DNA from: Cytobacillus sp. NCCP-133
GTDB taxonomy: Bacteria > Bacillota > Bacilli > Bacillales > Cytobacillaceae
DNA length: 64,000 bases
Direction: 5' to 3'
NCBI RefSeq assembly: GCF_026011715.1
Contig: NZ_BRVM01000015.1
Location: forward strand, 1 to 64,000
Part shown: piece by piece, positions 1-6,978 of the stretch
Layout of the letters: every line of letters starts with the position of its first letter
Position numbering within the stretch: the stretch's first letter is position 1
The notes under the pieces: model-generated
Databases searched by the model: none
What the model saw: the letters and a program-made list of their open reading frames with translations, nothing else
What the model was told of the DNA's origin: nothing
Position numbers and translations under genes: made by a program

Positions 1-77
1 AGGTACTTCCATTTTACATTGAAAACGGTGGTCTTTTTTATGATTTTGATCTATTTACTACACTAGGCACCTCAGCA

Positions 78-695
78 TCAATTCACCGCCATCCTCCCCA
101 GCGGACCATTCTCATCCATAATATCCTGCAAGTCATAAACCGAGATCGGGAACATCGGGAATCCATAAGCATACGGCGTGATTTCATAGAGCTGAAAATA
201 GACGACCAGTGCTTTGTCGGCCATGTAAAAGTCCTGGTCCGGCTTAATAGCAGTAAAATCTACAAGCAGGGGGATGTCACGCTCTTTTATCTGCACCTTA
301 ATCAGCTCTGATATTCGTTTAACATAGTCACTTCCCGATTTAAATAGGTCCTTCAGCGCCACCTGCTTCCCCTTCTGCAAATCAAACGTCAGAGACTTTA
401 TAACCGTCATCCCATGTGCAGCATGATAATGATACACATAGTTGTTCAAAGACAAACTCAGTACATCTCGCTGATTATTTTTTATCTCATAATATCCATA
501 CAAATCCACTACGGCAGTATCCATATTGCCTGTTTGCTCGTTAATGAGCTGCTGGTTTTCTCTAACAATCGTGCTGTTGATAAAATGCTGCAGGTGCTTA
601 TTCTGCATCCCGGTCACCCGGGGATAATAAACCACTTTGGTTGGCCCGCTGCTAATCGTCATTGTTTTAATGCCTGCTGGAAAATTAATCGCCAC
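78..695 (-). CDS. DUF3298 (RsiV C-terminal-like) domain protein
   Basis: The protein of about 205 residues resembles the stand-alone DUF3298 domain found in the extracytoplasmic part of RsiV-type anti-sigma factors and in PdaC-like proteins. No signal peptide or membrane segment is visible, so this copy is probably cytoplasmic. A GTG at 695 sits 7 nt after AAAGGAT and is a better start than the ATG at 704, which abuts that site. It diverges from the ABC exporter gene. The molecular function of the family is not established; family assignment is fairly sure, role unknown. Confidence 0.7.
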   Translation of the reverse strand: MAINFPAGIKTMTISSGPTKVVYYPRVTGMQNKHLQHFINSTIVRENQQLINEQTGNMDTAVVDLYGYYEIKNNQRDVLSLSLNNYVYHYHAAHGMTVIKSLTFDLQKGKQVALKDLFKSGSDYVKRISELIKVQIKERDIPLLVDFTAIKPDQDFYMADKALVVYFQLYEITPYAYGFPMFPISVYDLQDIMDENGPLGRMAVN

Positions 696-823
696 GGCAA
701 TCATCCTTTATCGGTTTTTATCACATCCTATTCATGGAGTGGGCGTATAGGTGCATAACAGGAAATGGAAGTTTTAATGGTATATACTGAAAACGAATAT
801 ATCACTAGACAGGAGCACCATAC

Positions 824-2557
824 ATGGACAACCAGCAAACCAGCCTAAAACCTTTCATTTCACTCATCCTATCAACAAAAATTCCAAAGACCTCGCTCAT
901 CATTGGGTTAGCAGCCAGTATCTTAACCACTTTGACAGGCCTTGTCGTTCCGTTGCTGACCAAAAATCTCGTTGACGGTTTTTCTGTGAAATCCTTAAGT
1001 GCTCCGCTCATCATCGGAATTGGCGCCGCTTTTATCATCCAGGCAATCATCAGCGGAATCTCCATCTATCTGCTCAGCTATGTCGGCCAGAAAGTCGTGG
1101 CACGGCTGCGTAACCGGATGTGGATGAAGCTCATCCGGCTACCGGTCCGTTTTTTCGATAAGCAATCGAGCGGTCAGACCGTAAGCCGCGTTGTGAATGA
1201 TACAAGCATTGTCAGGGAGCTGATCACCAGCCATTTTCCGCAATTTATCACTGGGATCATCAGCATCATAGGTGCCATCAGCATCTTGCTTGTGATGGAT
1301 TGGAAGATGACATTGCTCATGCTCATTTCTGTTCCCATCACATTGGCGATTATGATTCCTCTTGGCCGAAAAATGGCAAAGATTTCACGCGGGCTTCAGG
1401 ATGAGACAGCAACATTTACCGGCCATATCACGCAAACGCTCAGTGAAATTCGCTTAATGAAGTCTTCTACTGCTGAGCAAAACGAAGAAGAAAAGGGCTT
1501 GAATGGCATTGATATGCTACTTGGTTTTGGCTTAAGAGAAGCCCGCATCTTTGCCATGATCGGCCCGACGATGTATCTGATCATGATGACGGTCATCGTC
1601 ATGATTATTGCTTATGGCGGCATGCGTGTTGCCAGTGGAACCATGTCAACCGGATCACTCGTTGCCTTTTTGCTTTATTTGTTCCAGATTATTATGCCGA
1701 TCACTTCATTCGCGATGTTCTTTACTCAGCTGCAAAAAGCCAAAGGCGCAACCGAGCGGATTATCGAGATTTTAAAACAGCCGCTGGAGGAAGGACAAGA
1801 TGGCATCGATATAGATATCAGCAACCATCCGATTGCCATTGATCAGGTATCTTTTTCCTATAGCGAAGAAGAGCCGGTTCTTCAGAACGTTTCACTCGAA
1901 GCACAGCCAGGCCAGATGATTGCCTTGGCAGGTCCGAGCGGAAGCGGAAAAACCACCTTATTTGGGCTGTTGGAGAGATTTTATGAGCCCACTGCAGGCG
2001 AAATCAGGATTGGCGGCACACCCATCCAGCATATCTCGCTAAAATCCTGGCGCAGCCAAATCGGCTATGTCTCACAGGAAAGTGCAATGATGGCAGGAAC
2101 CATTCGTGAAAATTTATGCTATGGGTTGGAAAAGCCGGAAAGCATCTCAGATGAGCATTTGTGGGAAGTCGCTAAAATGGCTTATGCCGACCAATTTATA
2201 GAAGATTTTCCGAAAGGACTTGATACCCAAGTTGGCGAACGGGGCGTGAAGCTTTCTGGAGGGCAAAGGCAGCGGATCGCCATTGCGCGGGCGTTCCTGC
2301 GCGACCCTAAGATTCTGATGATGGACGAAGCGACCGCAAGCCTGGACAGCCAATCTGAAGGCATCGTCCAGCGGGCACTGACCCGCTTAATGAAAGGCCG
2401 GACAACCTTTGTCATCGCTCACCGTCTTTCAACAATCGTCGATGCAGATAAGATAGTCTTTATTGAAAAGGGCCGAGTGACAGGCATTGGCACTCATTAT
2501 GAATTAACACAAACACATGAGTTATATCGCGAGTTTGCTGAGCAGCAGCTGGCATAG
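824..2557 (+). CDS. bmrA: BmrA-type multidrug ABC exporter (fused permease/ATPase)
   Basis: This 577-residue half-transporter has six N-terminal membrane segments (about residues 20-310) fused to one nucleotide-binding domain. Walker A GPSGSGKTT lies at about 370, signature LSGGQRQR at 477, Walker B ILMMDE at 497 and the H-loop His at 533. Long stretches match B. subtilis BmrA, for example the KNLVDGFS and SGQTVSRVVNDT regions. BmrA works as a homodimer in the membrane and exports drugs such as Hoechst 33342 and doxorubicin. The ATG follows CAGGAG by 8 nt. The gene is monocistronic with a strong terminator. Orthology is likely; the native substrate is not known. Confidence 0.9.
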   Translation: MDNQQTSLKPFISLILSTKIPKTSLIIGLAASILTTLTGLVVPLLTKNLVDGFSVKSLSAPLIIGIGAAFIIQAIISGISIYLLSYVGQKVVARLRNRMWMKLIRLPVRFFDKQSSGQTVSRVVNDTSIVRELITSHFPQFITGIISIIGAISILLVMDWKMTLLMLISVPITLAIMIPLGRKMAKISRGLQDETATFTGHITQTLSEIRLMKSSTAEQNEEEKGLNGIDMLLGFGLREARIFAMIGPTMYLIMMTVIVMIIAYGGMRVASGTMSTGSLVAFLLYLFQIIMPITSFAMFFTQLQKAKGATERIIEILKQPLEEGQDGIDIDISNHPIAIDQVSFSYSEEEPVLQNVSLEAQPGQMIALAGPSGSGKTTLFGLLERFYEPTAGEIRIGGTPIQHISLKSWRSQIGYVSQESAMMAGTIRENLCYGLEKPESISDEHLWEVAKMAYADQFIEDFPKGLDTQVGERGVKLSGGQRQRIAIARAFLRDPKILMMDEATASLDSQSEGIVQRALTRLMKGRTTFVIAHRLSTIVDADKIVFIEKGRVTGIGTHYELTQTHELYREFAEQQLA

Positions 2558-2565
2558 AAGACACC

Positions 2566-2600
2566 AAAAACCTTGGATTAAGTATTAATCCAAGGTTTTT
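2566..2600 (+). terminator. Rho-independent terminator of bmrA
   Basis: A perfect 15-bp stem (AAAAACCTTGGATTA and its complement) with a 5-nt loop ends in a T-run. It starts 8 nt after the bmrA stop and lies just outside the transposon. Confidence 0.9.
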
Positions 2601-2612
2601 AACGATCACTAT

Positions 2613-2666
2613 GGGGTACCGGGGAGATACGTGTAAAAATAGGACACAGACTAGAAATATTTACCA
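2613..2666 (+). repeat. Left terminal inverted repeat of the transposon
   Basis: 54 bp complementary to 9983-10036 with three mismatches (positions 6, 18 and 35 from the outer end). Ends are usually 38 bp in Tn3 relatives; Tn5401 is known for 53-bp ends. GGACACAG at 2642-2649 is the complement of CTGTGTCC, close to the motif repeated in the internal recombination site. Confidence 0.95.
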
Positions 2667-2791
2667 AACGAGTTAAAAGTCTAATGATCGTGTTTCTGGA
2701 ATTTAGTCGATGAATTTTTCGGCATTATATTTATTGGGATCTCGCCAACATTTTGACGTTTCACCCTCGCTAAGACAGTTTTTACCATAAA

Positions 2792-2830
2792 AATCCCGGA
2801 AATTCTTATTCTATGGGAATTTACGGGATT
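2792..2830 (-). terminator. Terminator of the transposon lysR gene
   Basis: A 14-bp stem with one mismatch (2792-2805 with 2817-2830) is followed by TTTTTA when read on the minus strand. It lies about 110 nt past the lysR stop. The rest of 2667-2940 is AT-rich and shows no gene. Confidence 0.75.
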
Positions 2831-2940
2831 GTTTTTATTCAAAGTCTATTTTATAGTTCGCCATTATCTGTATTCCTTATCAAAAATAATTTCAAAATGT
2901 TTTAGGATGTTAGTCAACGAATGCAGTAAAATATTTTTTC

Positions 2941-3864
2941 CTAATTGAGAATTATAGGGCTATTTCGCTCATGATATATTGTGGTGGTATCCCTCCACTC
3001 CTGTGCATGTCTTCTAACTATTTCGCTAAATATTTTAAATGATGGGGCTAACCATTTATTCTTATGATAAGCAAGATAAGTAGACAATAATTCATCAGTT
3101 TTAACTTCTTGAGCCATAATCTTTTTTTGTTCGATTTCATTTTTCACTGTAATATAGGGTAGTAAGGAAACACCAATTCCACAAACTATACATTGTTTAA
3201 TGGCCTCTATACTCCAAAACTCAATATTTTTTTGGTTTTGAATATTGTACTCCTTAAGAATATCTTGAAACATTAGGCGATAACCACAACCTTTTTCGGT
3301 AAATAAATGCACTTGGTTTTCAAGTGAAGCGATGGTGTTTTGATAACCATTATTAGGCGATATAAACATCATCTGTTCATCTACCAACTCCTCAAAATAT
3401 ATGTCGTCATCCACTTTTTCTGTATCCAAAACGAATGCTAAGTCCACATTTCCAGTCGTTAAATCCTCCTTTAATTTTGTTGGATCCAAGTGTTTTAATT
3501 CAATATTGACGTTTGGACACTTTTCTTTAAATTCTTTAATCACTGGAGGAAGCCTATAAATTAATAATGCTTCTGGTGCGGAAATGACTATATCCCCTCT
3601 AATTTCTCCGTTAGAGGATGTAATCTCCTTAACGTCCTTATAAATACTAAGCATTTTTAATGCATGGGGTACTAAAAGCTTTCCTGTTTCAGTTAGTAAT
3701 ACCTTTTTCCCAATTCGATCAAATATGGGTTGGCCCAGTTCATTCTCAATAGCCCTAATGTGGGAAGTTATAGTCGATTGGGCATATCCAAGGTAGTCTG
3801 CAGCTTTTGTAAATCCTCCTAGATCAATAATTGCTTTAAAGGTCCTCAAGTGACGGATTTCCAT
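2941..3864 (-). CDS. LysR-family transcriptional regulator (transposon cargo)
   Basis: The protein has 307 residues, the usual LysR length. The N-terminal winged helix-turn-helix spans about residues 1-60 (FTKAADYLGYAQSTITSHI), followed by a periplasmic-binding-protein-like effector domain from about 90 to 290. It diverges from the hydroxylase gene, the classic arrangement in which a LysR protein activates its neighbour and represses itself. The ATG has GGGAGAG 8 nt upstream. The effector is unknown; an amino acid such as proline, or its hydroxylated form, is a reasonable inference from the two downstream genes. The region is visibly more AT-rich than the surrounding chromosome. Confidence 0.88.
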   Translation of the reverse strand: MEIRHLRTFKAIIDLGGFTKAADYLGYAQSTITSHIRAIENELGQPIFDRIGKKVLLTETGKLLVPHALKMLSIYKDVKEITSSNGEIRGDIVISAPEALLIYRLPPVIKEFKEKCPNVNIELKHLDPTKLKEDLTTGNVDLAFVLDTEKVDDDIYFEELVDEQMMFISPNNGYQNTIASLENQVHLFTEKGCGYRLMFQDILKEYNIQNQKNIEFWSIEAIKQCIVCGIGVSLLPYITVKNEIEQKKIMAQEVKTDELLSTYLAYHKNKWLAPSFKIFSEIVRRHAQEWRDTTTIYHERNSPIILN

Positions 3865-4019
3865 ATCGTTAGCTCTCCCATCTAAATTTTCGATTGTTAT
3901 GTTTCAATTTATCAATTTTATAGATGCAGAGCAACCCAATATAATGTAGATATGGGCAAATAATGAAAACACGACACCTACTTTTTATTTGCTACTACTT
4001 ATCTGGGAGGATTAACCAT
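3865..4019. promoter_or_regulatory. Divergent lysR/hydroxylase promoter region
   Basis: A perfect -10 box TATAAT lies at 3940-3945 on the plus strand, with only a weak -35 (TTTATA at 3917-3922) at 17-bp spacing. A good -10 with a poor -35 fits an activator-dependent promoter. No exact LysR operator could be assigned by eye. Confidence 0.5.
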
Positions 4020-4919
4020 ATGGCTTCTTACATTTTTGGGAAAATCGAAATTAATGATGACTTATTAAAAAAGGATTTAGAAGTACATGATACATTTCCG
4101 AAAATTCCTGAAGAATATGATGAATTTAGTGCTGGGTTTTGGATGAATTGTACACTATGGAGTGCTTCTGAAGATGAAACAGACACCCAATACCGTGATT
4201 ATGATCATGAGATTAAGCAAACAGGTTATGGAAAAAAGCTATATTACATAAGTAATCTTCTCCAAGAAAATTTCAACATGGAAAATTTAAAAATGGTTCG
4301 AACCCGAAACCTAATAGATGCTTTGATTATGCCGCATAGGGACTTTGTTGATTTAGATAAAAACATCAACCAGTATTTTCGTGTGTTTATTCCTTTAGAA
4401 GATAATGAAATGGCGTATCATTCGGATGAAAATAATGTGTTTCGTATGCGTAAAGGAGAAGTTTGGTTCCTTGATGCAGGTATCGTTCATGCGGCAGCAA
4501 ACTTCTCTAATAATAATCGTTTATTTCTTTGTCTAGACTTTGCATTTGATAGTAATTATCATGCTAGTGATATCTTCAAAGATAAAAATCTATATAATAC
4601 GGATATAGAACCCTTTATAGTAGAAAGAGAAGATATTGATCAAGAATATGAGGAACGAATAATATCTTCACTAACAAACGTGATATCCCGTTACAATTTT
4701 AAAGAGATTGTGTTTCTACTCTCAAAAATTCATTTCTATAAAAATATTCCAATTGATGTTTGCTATAAATGGCTTGCCGAGATAGCTAAACGAGCAAATG
4801 ATGAAGTCATGGTAGACAAGGCAAATAAAGTTCACCAATATCTAATTGAAAAGCGTGAATTAGGGGAGCGTTTTTCTTTTTCCGATTGGTCTAGCTTGAA
4901 GGTTACTGTAGGTAACTAA
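4020..4919 (+). CDS. L-proline hydroxylase-like Fe(II)/2-oxoglutarate dioxygenase
   Basis: The 299-residue protein aligns along its whole length with Streptomyces L-proline 3-hydroxylase type II (about 290 residues), including the C-terminal helical domain with the shared FLLSKIH-type segment. Fe(II) ligands are His106 and Asp108 (PHRDFVD) and His157 (VHAAANF); Arg167 should bind 2-oxoglutarate. The family hydroxylates free L-proline or related amino acids, releasing succinate and CO2. GGGAGG precedes the ATG at 4020 by 7 nt; the upstream in-frame ATG at 3963 lacks a site and adds 19 unmatched residues. A transporter gene follows. The exact substrate and regiochemistry cannot be read from sequence. 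Confidence 0.85.
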   Translation: MASYIFGKIEINDDLLKKDLEVHDTFPKIPEEYDEFSAGFWMNCTLWSASEDETDTQYRDYDHEIKQTGYGKKLYYISNLLQENFNMENLKMVRTRNLIDALIMPHRDFVDLDKNINQYFRVFIPLEDNEMAYHSDENNVFRMRKGEVWFLDAGIVHAAANFSNNNRLFLCLDFAFDSNYHASDIFKDKNLYNTDIEPFIVEREDIDQEYEERIISSLTNVISRYNFKEIVFLLSKIHFYKNIPIDVCYKWLAEIAKRANDEVMVDKANKVHQYLIEKRELGERFSFSDWSSLKVTVGN

Positions 4920-4947
4920 TGAGAATTGTTTGCAATTAATATGGGAT

Positions 4948-4981
4948 GAGCCTTTCGTTAAAGAGAGGCTCTCTTTTTTTA
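4948..4981 (+). terminator. Intercistronic terminator between hydroxylase and exporter
   Basis: GAGCCT (4948-4953) pairs with AGGCTC (4966-4971), extended inward to 9 bp with one wobble, and a T-run follows to 4980. It lies only 12 nt before the exporter start, so it probably attenuates rather than abolishes read-through. Confidence 0.65.
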
Positions 4982-4992
4982 GAGGTGAAAAA

Positions 4993-5889
4993 ATGGAACC
5001 AGAATTGAGAGCGTCGAACATGGTCAAAAAAAATTCTTTGAATAAAGAATTAATAATTCCTTGGATTTTTGTATTAATGTGGAGTAGTGGCGCCATTTTT
5101 GTAGAATTAGGCTTATCATATGCGGATCCCTTTATTTTTTTATCATACCGATTCTTTTTCGCCATGGTTATTTTATGGATTTTCTGTTTGAAATTAAAAC
5201 CTTCCTTTCCGACAAATACTTATCAATGGAGACTCATAGTTTTTACTGGGCTTTTCCAACAGGTAGGTTATCAAGCATTTTTCTTTTTAGCCTTAGACTA
5301 TAATATTTCCCCTGGGCTATTAGCCATTATTTTAGGTGCTCAGCCTGTAACTACAACCATTTTAACTAAAGCTGGAGCTAGTAGGATACAATGGGTTGGG
5401 TTGTCTTTAGGTATGATCGGTCTTATCTTAGTTGTTCTGAACAGTATTTTAGTAGGGACTATTTCACTTTTTGGAATTATATGCTGTATTCTCTCCCTCG
5501 GCAGTATTACGTACGGAACGATCCTACAGAAAAAGATTAAAATCAGCCTTCCTATAAATATGGCTATACAATACACGTGTAGCTTTATAGTTTTTATTAT
5601 TGTTGCACCCTTTTTTGGATCCTTAGCGGTAGATTGGAGTATTACCTTTTGGGTTTCTCTCCTTTGGATGGTATTGATTATAACAGTAGGTGCCACTATG
5701 TTACTTTATTACATGATAAGTAAGGGGAATCTTACAAATGTAACCAGCTTATTTTATTGCGTTCCCCCTTTGACTGCTATATTAGACTACTTAATCTTTG
5801 GTAATATCTTGCAGTTATCAACATTTGCAGGATTATTATTGATAGTGATTGGGTTAATATTGATAAATAAAAAAGGAAGCATGACATAG
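4993..5889 (+). CDS. EamA/DMT-family transporter (transposon cargo)
   Basis: About 298 residues with ten predicted membrane segments forming two EamA repeats, the usual length and fold for drug/metabolite exporters such as RhtA and YdeD, which export amino acids. The ATG at 4993 follows AGAGGTG; the longer frame from 4930 would start inside the terminator hairpin. It lies 73 nt after the hydroxylase and probably depends partly on read-through. The pairing suggests export, less likely uptake, of an amino acid or its hydroxylated product; this is inference. Confidence 0.85.
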   Translation: MEPELRASNMVKKNSLNKELIIPWIFVLMWSSGAIFVELGLSYADPFIFLSYRFFFAMVILWIFCLKLKPSFPTNTYQWRLIVFTGLFQQVGYQAFFFLALDYNISPGLLAIILGAQPVTTTILTKAGASRIQWVGLSLGMIGLILVVLNSILVGTISLFGIICCILSLGSITYGTILQKKIKISLPINMAIQYTCSFIVFIIVAPFFGSLAVDWSITFWVSLLWMVLIITVGATMLLYYMISKGNLTNVTSLFYCVPPLTAILDYLIFGNILQLSTFAGLLLIVIGLILINKKGSMT

Positions 5890-5955
5890 TCCTGGGATTT
5901 TAACAATGTAATTACTTTAAGTTAATTGCATATACAATTTTATAATTAAAATAGT

Positions 5956-5998
5956 ACAACTCGACCTTTAGGTTTATTTAATTTATAGGTTGAGTTGT
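5956..5998 (+). terminator. Probable terminator after the transposon exporter gene
   Basis: A 12-bp imperfect inverted repeat (5956-5967 with 5987-5998, one mismatch) with a 19-nt loop is followed by CTTTTTAT. It also sits next to the recombination site, so a second role is possible. Confidence 0.55.
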
Positions 5999-6013
5999 CT
6001 TTTTATTTAGAAT

Positions 6014-6123
6014 TGACGTAGAATTATGACATAGAACATGTCTTCTGTGTCATTTTTGAGTTATAATAGATGTCAAAAGAGGCTAAAAAGTGGGGGCTAA
6101 TGGTGAAAAAAAGTGACATAGAA
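6014..6123. other. Putative TnpI recombination (resolution) site
   Basis: Two 11-bp arms, ATGACATAGAA (6026-6036) and TTCTGTGTCAT (6043-6053), are inverted around the 6-bp spacer CATGTC, the layout of a tyrosine-recombinase core site. Two more direct copies of the arm motif lie at 6014-6023 (TGACGTAGAA) and 6114-6123 (TGACATAGAA), as expected for accessory TnpI sites. It lies directly upstream of and into the start of tnpI, as in Tn4430, so TnpI binding could also autoregulate it. Confidence 0.75.
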
Positions 6124-6942
6124 TTCGTAGGGTTTCAAAACTATCTTCTTGAAAAAGGAAATCGTGAAAAAACGATTGAGGATTATGTAAGACACATGAA
6201 AAATTTTCAGAAATGGTTACATTCAGAAGGAAGCAATCTGGATCAATTAACCCGATATGATGTCCAACAATATATCAAGCATTTGCAGGACAGAGGAAAC
6301 AAAGCATCCACTCTGAATCCCAAATATAGTGCAATTGTAGCTTATGTTCGGCACTTGGGACAATCCCACTTAGTTGATAATATTCAACGTCCTGAAGTTC
6401 GCCATTCCAGACATATTTCTCCTAAATCGTTACCAAGAACGGATCGTAATCGCTTATTTCGTGAGGTAGAGCGATCAGGTAATCTTCGCTCGATTGCTAT
6501 TGTCTATTTTTCGCTATATACCGGCTTACGAGTTTCTGAGTTAACATCGTTAAATCAAGACGATGTTCATATGGGAGAACGATCGGGTAATGTAATTATC
6601 CGAGATGGAAAAGGTGGTATTGCTAGAACAGTACCTCTACCCTCTGAAGCTCGGTACCACCTACGCCATTATTTAGAAACGCGCGAAGACAACGACCCAT
6701 CGTTGTTTCTCTCTAACTTCAAAAAGAGGATGTCTAAGCGTTCGGTTCAACGGATTTTTGAAAAGCTAGGTATTCACGCTCATATGTTACGACATACCTA
6801 CGGGAGAGAACTAGTTTCTTCTGGTATCGATATTGCTACAGTGGCAGAATTAATGGGACACAGTGATGTAAATGTCACTCGAAGATATGCAGCCCCATCT
6901 ATGAAAGACCTAGAGCAAACAGTAGAAAAGGTATTTGGTTAA
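6100..6942 (+). CDS. tnpI: TnpI tyrosine recombinase (cointegrate resolvase)
   Basis: The 280-residue protein has an N-terminal SAM-like core-binding domain (about residues 5-90) and a C-terminal catalytic domain. Catalytic residues are visible: Arg144 (GLRVSEL), Lys171 (DGKGG), His228 and Arg231 (HMLRH), His254 (GHSD) and nucleophile Tyr263. Its length fits Tn4430 TnpI (284 residues). It resolves transposition cointegrates at the site just upstream. The start is uncertain: ATG 6100 or GTG 6103 lies just after GGGGG, while ATG 6070 has no ribosome-binding site. Confidence 0.92.
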   Translation: MVKKSDIEFVGFQNYLLEKGNREKTIEDYVRHMKNFQKWLHSEGSNLDQLTRYDVQQYIKHLQDRGNKASTLNPKYSAIVAYVRHLGQSHLVDNIQRPEVRHSRHISPKSLPRTDRNRLFREVERSGNLRSIAIVYFSLYTGLRVSELTSLNQDDVHMGERSGNVIIRDGKGGIARTVPLPSEARYHLRHYLETREDNDPSLFLSNFKKRMSKRSVQRIFEKLGIHAHMLRHTYGRELVSSGIDIATVAELMGHSDVNVTRRYAAPSMKDLEQTVEKVFG

Positions 6943-6978
6943 ACAAAAATCCTATGATGAAAAGGATGAAAGTGATAA

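Noticed and set aside
4930-4992. Upstream in-frame start of the transposon EamA gene
   Set aside because: That extension reads through the terminator hairpin and has no ribosome-binding site; ATG 4993 does.
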